Origin: an uncultured Clostridia bacterium
GTDB taxonomy: Bacteria > Bacillota > Clostridia > Christensenellales > Borkfalkiaceae
Length of the DNA: 10,071 nt
Assembly (NCBI GenBank): GCA_905235815.1
Contig: CAJOMT010000041.1
Location: 1-10,071 of the forward strand
Reading direction: 5' to 3'
Position 1 is the stretch's first letter. Every line of letters starts with the position of its first letter. Made by a program: the position numbers and the translations under genes. Under the pieces are notes generated by a model. The model saw only the letters and a program-made list of their open reading frames with translations. It did not search any database and had not been told where the DNA came from. Below are positions 1 to 7,090 of this stretch, piece by piece.

Positions 1-49
1 AATAGACTTTTTGTCATTAAAATAAAGCACAATTCCAAAACTTTCCTAT
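1..49. other. Short AT-rich flank, no feature seen
   Basis: This edge segment lies beyond the terminator of the tRNA gene. A minus-strand ATG at 15-17 could begin a reading frame that leaves the window, but only about five codons are visible and no ribosome binding site precedes it. No gene, hairpin or clear promoter can be supported here. Confidence 0.4.
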
Positions 50-87
50 AAAAAGAAAAATTGCACGAACTTGGTGTTCGTACAATT
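50..87 (-). terminator. Intrinsic terminator of tRNA-Ser (and possibly the miaB-miaA operon)
   Basis: On the minus strand, 87-76 (AATTGTACGAAC) pairs with 70-59 (GTTCGTGCAATT). This gives a 12-bp stem with one U-G wobble, closed by the loop ACCAA (75-71). The T-rich tract TTTTTCTTTTT follows at 60-50. It sits just 3' of the tRNA CCA end. No other terminator is visible downstream of miaA, so it may also end the longer operon transcript. Confidence 0.85.
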
Positions 88-93
88 CCCTTT

Positions 94-182
94 TGGCGGA
101 AAGAGAGGGATTCGAACCCTCGATACGTTGCCGTATACCTGATTTCGAGTCAGGGCCGTTATGACCACTTCGATATCTTTCC
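94..182 (-). tRNA. tRNA-Ser(CGA), CCA encoded
   Basis: The acceptor arm GGAAAGA (182-176) pairs with TCTTTCC (104-98), followed by discriminator G (97) and an encoded CCA (96-94). The anticodon stem CCTGA/TCAGG (154-150 and 142-138) closes the loop CTCGAAA (149-143). The anticodon is CGA (147-145), which reads UCG. The long variable arm ATACG-GCAA-CGTAT (about 136-123) has a GNRA-type tetraloop and is typical of the serine class. The T arm is GAGGG-TTCGAAT-CCCTC (121-105), and the D stem is TCG/CGG. U8 and A36-A37-A38 are present, the sites used by ThiI and by MiaA/MiaB respectively, and all three enzymes are encoded in this window. It has its own promoter and terminator. TCG is a common serine codon in the neighbouring genes: 4 of the first 12 serines of the penicillin-binding protein use it. 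Confidence 0.97.
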
Positions 183-197
183 TTGTCAACGTACTTT

Positions 198-226
198 ATT
201 TTATACGATTTATCGCATTTTGTCAA
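198..226 (-). promoter_or_regulatory. Sigma-70/SigA-type promoter for tRNA-Ser
   Basis: On the minus strand a perfect -35 box TTGACA (226-221) is followed by a 17-nt spacer and a -10 box TAAAAT (203-198, five of six consensus bases). The start point would be near 191, leaving a 5' leader of about 9 nt before the mature tRNA end at 182. The promoter lies wholly in the gap between the miaA stop and the tRNA, so the tRNA can be made independently of the mismatch-repair and tRNA-modification operon. Confidence 0.8.
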
Positions 227-252
227 TGAATTTTTACACCTTTCTTAAAATT

Positions 253-1182
253 TTATTTTTTTAAAAAGTCGGATACCGCTTTTTCGCCTTCGGCCTTTAT
301 ATTTTGCCCGTCTCCACCTAACAGAATTAAATTTTCTGTCTTTTTGAAAAACGTTATTTGCCTCTTGGCATAGTGACGAGAATTTAATTTTATTTCACTT
401 GTCGGTATTTCATTCGAACTTAATATGGCATTCGCAATTTCTTTATACCCTATTCCTTGCATACATTGATTTTCAAGAGTTATTCCGGATAATAATAAAC
501 TTCTGACTTCATCTTCAAGTCCGTTTTTTATCATCTCGTCTACTCTGCGCTCGATTTTGTCGTATAATTTTTCTCTGCTGATCTTAGGCATAAGCGCAAT
601 AAAATCGTATCGCTTTTCTTTTGAGTCTTTTATATCCGATTTCTTTATTCCACCGGACTCGTAAATTTCTAATGCCCGTATTACTCTTACGGTGTCGTTT
701 GGGTGAAGTTTTTCCGCAGTTTCTTTATCTATACCCTTTAAAATATCGTAAACGTATTCCGCTCCCCTTTCTTTGACGAGTTCGTTATACTTGTTTCTTA
801 TTTCCGTATTTGCCGCAGTCTGACCGTAACTGAATTTATACAGCAATGAATTTATATAAAATCCCGTTCCGCCGCAGATTATCGGAAGTTTACTGCGATT
901 TATAATGTCATTCAGAATCGGTAACGCCATTTTTTCATAATCGGAAACAGAAAACGAGTCTTCGGGGGAAACGACGTCTATCATATAATGCGCAACGCCG
1001 TCCATTTCTTTTTTTGTGGGTTTAGCCGAGCCTATATCCAGCCCTTTGTATATTGCGACCGAATCAGCCGATATTACTTCGCCGTTAAACTTTTTTGCCA
1101 AATAAACGGACAATTCGGTTTTTCCGGACGCAGTTGGACCGCATACCACGACTACTTTATTTAAACAATTCTCTTGAACCAT
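253..1182 (-). CDS. miaA: tRNA dimethylallyltransferase MiaA (A37 prenylation)
   Basis: MiaA transfers the dimethylallyl group of DMAPP to N6 of A37 in tRNAs reading UNN codons, giving i6A37. At 309 aa it has the usual family length. Visible motifs are the P-loop GPTASGKT (residues 15-22), the D40-S41 stretch continuing into IYKGLDIGSAKP, GGTGFY (104-109), QGIGYKE (242-248) and the C-terminal RHYAKRQITFFKK (269-281). These are all hallmarks of the family. The ATG overlaps the end of mutL by 22 nt and has only a weak GGAA ribosome site (1194-1191), so translation is probably coupled to mutL. The P-loop begins at residue 15, which supports this start. In many Clostridia hfq follows miaA; here a tRNA gene follows instead. 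Confidence 0.97.
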   Translation of the reverse strand: MVQENCLNKVVVVCGPTASGKTELSVYLAKKFNGEVISADSVAIYKGLDIGSAKPTKKEMDGVAHYMIDVVSPEDSFSVSDYEKMALPILNDIINRSKLPIICGGTGFYINSLLYKFSYGQTAANTEIRNKYNELVKERGAEYVYDILKGIDKETAEKLHPNDTVRVIRALEIYESGGIKKSDIKDSKEKRYDFIALMPKISREKLYDKIERRVDEMIKNGLEDEVRSLLLSGITLENQCMQGIGYKEIANAILSSNEIPTSEIKLNSRHYAKRQITFFKKTENLILLGGDGQNIKAEGEKAVSDFLKK

Positions 1183-3035
1183 TTATCGATTTCCGTTCTC
1201 GTAATTTTTAAAGCAATCGGTCTGCCGTGCGGACATTTCAGACTAAGGTCGCTATTCAATGCGTTTATCAAAGCCTTTATCTCGGAATCGCTCAAAACTT
1301 TTCCGGACTTTATAGCGGCTTTACAGGATTTTTGAGCCAACTTTTCCCTTATGATTTCGGGAACTTCTTCTTTTCTAAAATTTAAATCGGATAAAAAGTC
1401 GTCGAAAAATGCTTTTAAATCTATGTCAAAAAGTTCTAACGGAATATCAAAAACGCAAAATTCATTATAGCCGGATTCAACGATATTAAAACCGAGTTGA
1501 CGAAGCGGCACCAACATTTTTATAACAAAATCATATTCACTGTCGTTAATATTATACGTAAACGGCACAAGCAGATCTTGTTTTGCTATGGAATTATTCT
1601 TAAAATCTTCTAAAATCTTATCATACAGCAATCTCTCGTGGGCAGCGTGCTGGTCCACGAAATACAAGTCTCCGTCGCGCTCTAATATGATGTAAGTGTT
1701 AAGTGCTTGTCCGACTATTTTGAACGTCTTGTCAAACTTCATTTCTTCTTGTTTGATTTTTTCTTCTTTGAGCGCTTTCAGCCTTTCTTGTTCGGCGATA
1801 TATTTTTTATTCTCTAAAAATATGTCTTCGGCTTCCTTATCTTCTTTTTCATACAATTTGGTATTAACTTCGACATATTCGTTTGCGTGCGACAGATATG
1901 CGTCTTTATTCAACGTTTTTCTATACGGAACGGTACTCATTTTGCTGACGGGTGGTTTTTCGGCAACCCTCGACGGAATGCTATCGGTTATATGCCTGAT
2001 TCCGTTTTTACTAAAATAATTTTCGGGCAATACGACCGAATCCGGACCTGTCGGAGTGGTAAACACACTTTTTACTACCGTATGAACGGTATTGTACACA
2101 GTTTCATTGTCGACAAACCTTACGTCGATTTTGTTTGGGTGGACGTTTACGTCGACAAATTCTTCCGGCATATCGATTAAAAGTACGAAAAACGGATATT
2201 GCCTTGTCATCAGATGCGGCTTATAGACGTAGTAAACTGCATTTGAAATTGTAGAGTTTATTACGTATCTTTTGTTCAGTATAACCGTTTGATAAGTCTT
2301 ATTCGGCTTGGTGAAATTTTCTTTGGATAAAAATCCTCTGATGCGTATGCCGTTTTTTATCGTGTCGATCTCATAACACTTAGATACCGCTTCATAGCCG
2401 TATACTTGTATAATTGCCGAACTTAATCCGTCTCCGAAACTCTGCAAAGCAAGACTGCCGTCTATTGTATATTTAAAGGCAACGTCACTTCTCGAAAGTA
2501 TCAATCTTTTGATAATATTCGTTATATCGGCTTCTTCCTGATGATCGGGCTTTAAGAACTTTGCCCTTGCCGGAGTATTGTAAAATAAGTTTTCGACAGA
2601 TATAAAAGTACCTACTTCGCTCGGCGCAACTTCTACGTCGCTGACTCGCTCGTCCTCTACCGATATCTTATAACCGACTTGCGAATTGTTCGTTCTCGAA
2701 ATAATAGTCATTTTAGAAACGGAAGCAATGGACGCCAACGCTTCGCCTCTGAATCCCAAAGTCCTTATTTTATCCAAGTCGTTTTCATTTGCTATTTTAC
2801 TCGTTGCATGCGGAAGAATCGCTTTGGGTAAATCGTCCTTTTCAATACCGGAACCGTCGTCTATTATCTGTATTAAGTCTTTTCCGCCGCTATAAATGTC
2901 TATACTGATATTTTTTGCGCCTGCGTCGAGCGAATTTTCTATCAATTCTTTTACTACGGAAAACGGGCGTTCGACCACTTCTCCTGCCGCTATTCGGTTA
3001 TAAACCTTTTTATCCAAAATATTTATTTTTCCCAT
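1161..3035 (-). CDS. mutL: DNA mismatch repair protein MutL (endonuclease type)
   Basis: MutL is recruited by MutS at mismatches; in bacteria lacking MutH it nicks the new strand itself. The N-terminal GHKL ATPase shows KELIENSLDA (29-38, with E30 and N34), DDGSGI (59-64), ATSKI (77-81) and GFRGEAL (94-100). A charged, lysine/glutamate-rich linker spans about 330-435. The C-terminal domain carries the endonuclease motif DQHA-AH-E (461-467), SCKAAIKSG (570-578) and CPHGRP (601-606). QDLLVP (486-491) matches the beta-clamp contact site known in Bacillus MutL. The last acidic residue of DQHA(X)2E(X)4E is D472 rather than glutamate. The 624-aa length is normal. The ATG overlaps the mutS stop (TGATG), with AAAGGAA 10 nt upstream inside mutS. 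Confidence 0.97.
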   Translation of the reverse strand: MGKINILDKKVYNRIAAGEVVERPFSVVKELIENSLDAGAKNISIDIYSGGKDLIQIIDDGSGIEKDDLPKAILPHATSKIANENDLDKIRTLGFRGEALASIASVSKMTIISRTNNSQVGYKISVEDERVSDVEVAPSEVGTFISVENLFYNTPARAKFLKPDHQEEADITNIIKRLILSRSDVAFKYTIDGSLALQSFGDGLSSAIIQVYGYEAVSKCYEIDTIKNGIRIRGFLSKENFTKPNKTYQTVILNKRYVINSTISNAVYYVYKPHLMTRQYPFFVLLIDMPEEFVDVNVHPNKIDVRFVDNETVYNTVHTVVKSVFTTPTGPDSVVLPENYFSKNGIRHITDSIPSRVAEKPPVSKMSTVPYRKTLNKDAYLSHANEYVEVNTKLYEKEDKEAEDIFLENKKYIAEQERLKALKEEKIKQEEMKFDKTFKIVGQALNTYIILERDGDLYFVDQHAAHERLLYDKILEDFKNNSIAKQDLLVPFTYNINDSEYDFVIKMLVPLRQLGFNIVESGYNEFCVFDIPLELFDIDLKAFFDDFLSDLNFRKEEVPEIIREKLAQKSCKAAIKSGKVLSDSEIKALINALNSDLSLKCPHGRPIALKITRTEIDKWFKRIV

Positions 3036-5650
3036 CAGTCAACCATTCCTTTAAGCTTAGATAATAGTTTTAATGCCTCAAAAGGCGTTGTTGAATTAAT
3101 ATCTATATCTCTTATTGCGTCTTTAAGCGCCGTATCGGTTTCGCTTTGAATTTCGCTTATTTCGTCCATATCGCCTATTTTCTTCGTTAAATCGTTCTTT
3201 TCAAGACTTCTTAATATTTGCTTTGCCTTAGCGGTAACGTCTTTAGGAATCCCCGCAAGCGACGCAACTTCTATTCCGAAACTTCTGTTTGCGCTACCCC
3301 TTACGATTTGCCTTAAAAATATTATAGAGCCGTCTGATTCCTTAACGGTTATTTTATAATTTTTAATTCCGTCGATAACGCCTTCGAGTTCGGATAGTTC
3401 GTGGTAATGCGTGGCAAAAAGCGTCTTTGCCTTAACTTCGAGCGCAAGGTATTCAACTACAGCCCAAGCGATAGACAATCCGTCGTAAGTGCTTGTGCCT
3501 CTGCCGACTTCATCTAAAATCAATAAACTGTTGGGGGTTGCGTTTATAAGTATTGAGGCGACTTCCGTCATTTCCACCATAAAAGTACTTTGGTCGAATA
3601 CGAGATTATCGCTTGCGCCGACTCTCGTGAAAATTCGGTCGGTTATCGGAATTTCAGCAGATTTTGCAGGTACAAAACTGCCCATATGCGCCATTAACAC
3701 TATGAGTGCGTTTTGCCGCATATACGTACTTTTACCCGCCATATTCGGTCCGGTTATTATCATTACTCTGTTTTCATCGTTGTCGAGTATGGTGTCGTTA
3801 GAGACGAATCTTTCACTCGAAACGTGTTCAACTACCGGATGTCTGCCTGCGGCTATATTAAGAGGCATAGAACTGTCAACAATAGTAGGTCTCGTGTAGT
3901 TATTCTTCTTTGCAACGTATGCAAACGATAATAGCGTATCGAGACATGCTATAGAATGAGAAGAATTTTGAATTTTTTTGATTGAAGCGCGAAGCATATC
4001 CTTTATTTTAGCGAAAATTTCGGATTCAAGTTTTTTTGCTTTCTCGTCGCTTGTTAAAACATCTTCCTCCAATTTTTTGAGGTCTTCGGTAATATAACGT
4101 TCTGCGCCCGTCAGAGTTTGCTTTCTCACGTAATAATAAGGCACCATATTTTTAAATGAATTCGTAACTTCGATATAGTAACCGAAAACTCTGTTGTAAC
4201 CTATTTTAAGGTTTTTGATACCCGTCTTTTCGCGCTCTTCATTTTGCATCTTTTCGATAGTTTCGGTGGCGTTGCCTTTTATACTTCTCAATCTATCGAG
4301 TTCGGGGTCGAAGCCTGTGGCAATATATCCACCATCTCTCGTATGAGTTGGAGTATCTTTCTGTGTTATTGCCGAATTCAATATCATCGTGAGTTCGGAA
4401 AAATCAGTTATATGGTCGTTGATATCGTTTAATATTTGAGATTGAACGCCGAATAGCATCATCTTGACGGTCGGAAATACAGAGAGCGACGAGGCTAGTA
4501 ATTTGCAGTCGCACGGCGTAATAGTTCCGTTTGAAACTTTTCCGGAGAGGCGCTCGGTGTCCCTTATGTTTTTCAAATTATCAATGAGCCCGTTCATTAA
4601 AATTGCGCTATTAAAAAGTTCTTCCACTCCGTCTAAACGATAGTTTATTTTATCCTTATCGGTTATGGGCGACAAAATCCAGGACCTTAAATTTCTCGCC
4701 CCCATTACGGTTGAAGTTTTATCCATCAGCCAAAGAAGCGAGCCGTATTTTTTATTGTCCGCCATAGTCTTTACGAGTTCAAGGTTCCTTATGGCGTTTG
4801 CGTCGAGCGTCAAATAATCGGAAGACGTTTCCAATGTGATTTTGTTTATATTCGGCAGAGAATTCATCTGGGTTTCTTTTAGGTATGCGATAAGTCCCCC
4901 GCATGCCGATATCATTTCGTCTCTGTCTACGCCGTAAACGCCGAGGGACGTTACGTTAAAATGTGCTTTAAGCGCTTTTAATGCCGTATGAGGCGTAAAA
5001 GCGGAATCGTTATATACGTTTGGTTTGGGTATGATTTCATGTTTGATTATCGGCAAATCTCTGAAAAAAGATTCTGCTTTTGAATTACAGATTACCTCTG
5101 CAGGAGAAATTCTTACGAGATTATCCGATAACTCGTTCGCTATATTTTCTGTCGTACATTGGCGTACAAAAAATTGCCCCGTAGTTATATCGCACCATGC
5201 AAAAGCACATTTGTCTTTACTGAAATATATCGAGCATATAAAATTGTTCTGTCTTTCGTCAATAAATTCTTCGTCCGTAAGCGTACCGGCGGTAATAACC
5301 CTAACGACTCCCCTTTCTATAGGTCTTCTGCCGGCTACTTCCGCAGGATCTTCGAGCTGTTCGCAAATTGCTACCTTATAGCCCTTTGATACGAGTTTTG
5401 ATACGTATGCGTCGGCAGAATGAAACGGAACGCCGCACATAGGCGCTTTCGGTACGTTTTTGCCGCATTCTTTGCTTGTTAAGACGAGATCGAGAATTTC
5501 GGACGCTTTTTCGGCGTCGTCGAAAAAGAGTTCGTAGAAATCACCGAGCCTATAAAACAGAAAACAATCGATATATTGCTTCTTGGTTTCGATAAAATCT
5601 CTCATCATCGTCGAATATTCATCTATATTCGGTATATTAAAATAATCCAT
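3035..5650 (-). CDS. mutS: DNA mismatch repair protein MutS
   Basis: MutS binds base mismatches and small loops, then forms an ATP-bound sliding clamp that recruits MutL. At 871 aa it has the standard MutS1 length. The N-terminal mismatch-binding domain has GDFYELF (36-42), with F38 and E40 as the intercalating Phe and the Glu. The connector, core and clamp domains follow. The C-terminal ATPase has Walker A GPNMAGKST (634-642), the STFMVEM block (688-694), Walker B ILDEVGRGTST (711-721) and the H-loop THYHEL (747-752). A short C-terminal helix (PFEALKLLSKLKG, 856-868) is the usual tail. Oddity: residues 681-687 read DNLVFDQ where the family normally has glycine at residue 686. I see no obvious QxxLF-type beta-clamp peptide near the C-terminus. 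The start is fixed by a strong GGAGG six nt upstream. Confidence 0.97.
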   Translation of the reverse strand: MDYFNIPNIDEYSTMMRDFIETKKQYIDCFLFYRLGDFYELFFDDAEKASEILDLVLTSKECGKNVPKAPMCGVPFHSADAYVSKLVSKGYKVAICEQLEDPAEVAGRRPIERGVVRVITAGTLTDEEFIDERQNNFICSIYFSKDKCAFAWCDITTGQFFVRQCTTENIANELSDNLVRISPAEVICNSKAESFFRDLPIIKHEIIPKPNVYNDSAFTPHTALKALKAHFNVTSLGVYGVDRDEMISACGGLIAYLKETQMNSLPNINKITLETSSDYLTLDANAIRNLELVKTMADNKKYGSLLWLMDKTSTVMGARNLRSWILSPITDKDKINYRLDGVEELFNSAILMNGLIDNLKNIRDTERLSGKVSNGTITPCDCKLLASSLSVFPTVKMMLFGVQSQILNDINDHITDFSELTMILNSAITQKDTPTHTRDGGYIATGFDPELDRLRSIKGNATETIEKMQNEEREKTGIKNLKIGYNRVFGYYIEVTNSFKNMVPYYYVRKQTLTGAERYITEDLKKLEEDVLTSDEKAKKLESEIFAKIKDMLRASIKKIQNSSHSIACLDTLLSFAYVAKKNNYTRPTIVDSSMPLNIAAGRHPVVEHVSSERFVSNDTILDNDENRVMIITGPNMAGKSTYMRQNALIVLMAHMGSFVPAKSAEIPITDRIFTRVGASDNLVFDQSTFMVEMTEVASILINATPNSLLILDEVGRGTSTYDGLSIAWAVVEYLALEVKAKTLFATHYHELSELEGVIDGIKNYKITVKESDGSIIFLRQIVRGSANRSFGIEVASLAGIPKDVTAKAKQILRSLEKNDLTKKIGDMDEISEIQSETDTALKDAIRDIDINSTTPFEALKLLSKLKGMVD
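3046..3052 (-). promoter_or_regulatory. Ribosome binding site of mutL inside mutS
   Basis: AAAGGAA lies within the last codons of mutS, 10 nt before the mutL ATG (3035-3033). Together with the one-base stop/start overlap TGATG it suggests translational coupling, which would help keep MutS and MutL synthesis in step. Confidence 0.6.
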
Positions 5651-5656
5651 ACCTTT

Positions 5657-5661
5657 CCTCC
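5657..5661 (-). promoter_or_regulatory. Strong ribosome binding site of mutS
   Basis: GGAGG stands 6 nt upstream of the mutS ATG in the 41-nt gap after miaB. It is the best Shine-Dalgarno sequence in the window. It shows that this organism uses such sites and makes their absence upstream of miaB and the penicillin-binding protein gene more notable. Confidence 0.8.
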
Positions 5662-5691
5662 GAAAGTGAAAACTATCCTCTGAAATTTATA

Positions 5692-7005
5692 TTACACAAG
5701 TTCGCCGACTAATGACATTCCGCCCGTGTCGGTTATTTTTACGTTTACAAATTCGCCTATAATATTTCTTTTTGACTTAAAATAAGCCATTTTGCCGTAC
5801 TCGTCTCTGCCCATATATAAATCTTTTTTATCGTTATAGTCCTCTACGAGTATTTCTATCGTTTTACCTATATAACCGAGAGATTTTTCTCGATTTTTGT
5901 TATTTTGATAGTCGACGAGGCGCATTATTCTGTCTTTTGCGACTTCAGCGGATATCTGTCCGTCCATTTCAGCCGCTTTCGTACCTTTACGTTTGGAATA
6001 TACAAAAGTGAACGCACCGTCATAGTCTGCATTTTCGCAAAGTTTTATCGTATCTTGAAAATCTTCTTCCGTTTCGGTTGGGAAACCGACGATTAGATCC
6101 GTTGTAACCGCACAATCAGGCATAACCTTTTTTATTATACGCACTTTTTCAAGATAGTCAGAAGACGTATATCTTCTGTTCATTAACTTCAATATCCTAT
6201 CCGAACCCGATTGCGCAGGCAGATGGATCTGATGACACGCATGAGGATTATTCTTTATAGCGATAGCGACGTCCTCCGTAAAATCTTTGGGGTGATTGGA
6301 CATAAATCTGAGCCTGAATTTCCCTTCGATTTTACCTATTTCTTCTAAAAGATCCGAAAATGAAACGCTTGGCACAAGGTCTTTACCGTAAGAATTTACG
6401 TTTTGTCCGAGTAAAGTAATCTCTTTATACCCTTCTTCTACCAAAGACTTTACTTCGTTTATTACGTCTTCGGTATTTCTGCTGCGCTCTCTGCCTCGAA
6501 CGTACGGCACAATACAGTAAGTACAAAAATTATCGCAGCCGTACATAATATTTACCCATGCGTTCGGATAACTTGACCTAAGCGGCGTTATGCCTTCTGA
6601 AATTTTTCCGTTCTTTTCAAGTATTTCGACAATTCGCTTTTTCGTCTGTATTTTTCTCGTTAAAATTTCTTCGAATTTATCTATATTGTATGTGCCTATC
6701 ACGATGTCGACGTACGGATAAGACTCCGACAATTTTTTAGCAAAATCACCTTGCTGCGTCATACAACCGCAAACGACTATAATTAAGTCTCTTTTCTCCG
6801 CTTTTAACTTTTTTAGCATTCCGATATTGCCGAAAGCGTGTTGCTCTGCGTTTTCTCTGACACAACAAGTATTAAATACGATTATATCGGCTTCTTCGGC
6901 CGCACTGCAAGCGACGTACCCAATTTTTGCCAGAATTCCGGCAATTTTCTCCGATTCGTGTACGTTCATTTGACAGCCGTATGTATTGATTAAATATTTA
7001 CCCAT
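5692..7005 (-). CDS. miaB: tRNA-2-methylthio-N6-dimethylallyladenosine synthase MiaB
   Basis: MiaB is a radical-SAM methylthiotransferase that converts i6A37, the product of MiaA, to ms2i6A37. At 437 aa it is full length. The N-terminal domain carries the three cysteines of the auxiliary 4Fe-4S cluster in NTYGCQMN (C11), NTCCVREN (C47) and CGCMTQQ (C81). The radical-SAM motif CxxxCxxC is C157-C161-C164, followed by IVPYVRGRE. A TRAM RNA-binding domain occupies roughly 372-437. NTYGCQMN and the overall layout point to MiaB rather than its paralogues MtaB or RimO. It is the first gene of the minus-strand unit. The N-terminal strand and first cysteine follow immediately after the ATG, supporting this start. 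No Shine-Dalgarno sequence precedes it, and a consensus promoter would place transcript +1 on the ATG. Confidence 0.97.
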   Translation of the reverse strand: MGKYLINTYGCQMNVHESEKIAGILAKIGYVACSAAEEADIIVFNTCCVRENAEQHAFGNIGMLKKLKAEKRDLIIVVCGCMTQQGDFAKKLSESYPYVDIVIGTYNIDKFEEILTRKIQTKKRIVEILEKNGKISEGITPLRSSYPNAWVNIMYGCDNFCTYCIVPYVRGRERSRNTEDVINEVKSLVEEGYKEITLLGQNVNSYGKDLVPSVSFSDLLEEIGKIEGKFRLRFMSNHPKDFTEDVAIAIKNNPHACHQIHLPAQSGSDRILKLMNRRYTSSDYLEKVRIIKKVMPDCAVTTDLIVGFPTETEEDFQDTIKLCENADYDGAFTFVYSKRKGTKAAEMDGQISAEVAKDRIMRLVDYQNNKNREKSLGYIGKTIEILVEDYNDKKDLYMGRDEYGKMAYFKSKRNIIGEFVNVKITDTGGMSLVGELV

Positions 7006-7090
7006 AATGACATTATACTAAAATGATAGCAAATTTTCAAGCGTTTTTAATATAAGCATAAAATAAACTTAAATAAACATAATATTTTAG
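7006..7090. promoter_or_regulatory. Divergent intergenic region, miaB / penicillin-binding protein
   Basis: These 85 very AT-rich bases must hold promoters for both directions. The leftward promoter is clear. Rightward, the best -10 candidates are TAAAAT (7059-7064) and CATAAT (7078-7083), but neither has a convincing -35 box. No Shine-Dalgarno sequence stands before the rightward ATG at 7091; the preceding bases are ATATTTTAG. No operator-like palindrome or riboswitch is apparent. Confidence 0.5.
7012..7040 (-). promoter_or_regulatory. Consensus promoter of the miaB-mutS-mutL-miaA operon
   Basis: On the minus strand TTGAAA (7040-7035, five of six bases) is followed by exactly 17 nt and a perfect TATAAT (7017-7012). 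Only GTCATT separates the -10 box from the miaB ATG. The normal spacing to +1 therefore falls on or within a base or two of the A of the ATG (7005), implying a leaderless message. The hexamers and spacing are seen directly; the leaderless start is inferred. Confidence 0.75.

Noticed and set aside
17..226. Open frame of 69 codons on the minus strand
   Set aside because: It runs straight through the well-formed tRNA-Ser gene on the same strand and has no ribosome site; its ATG lies in the tRNA promoter.
61..264. Open frame of 67 codons on the plus strand
   Set aside because: It is antisense to the tRNA and its terminator, with no recognisable protein features.
1696..2019. Plus-strand open frame of 107 codons antisense to mutL
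   Set aside because: It lies opposite the lysine/glutamate-rich linker of MutL; its serine/leucine/phenylalanine-rich composition is what antisense translation of such a linker gives.
3489..3899. Plus-strand open frame of 136 codons antisense to mutS
   Set aside because: It is the complement of the highly conserved MutS ATPase domain; no ribosome site or domain supports it as a gene.
5025..5381. Plus-strand open frame of 118 codons antisense to mutS
   Set aside because: It overlaps an intact conserved gene and has no independent support; low stop density reflects codon bias on the other strand.
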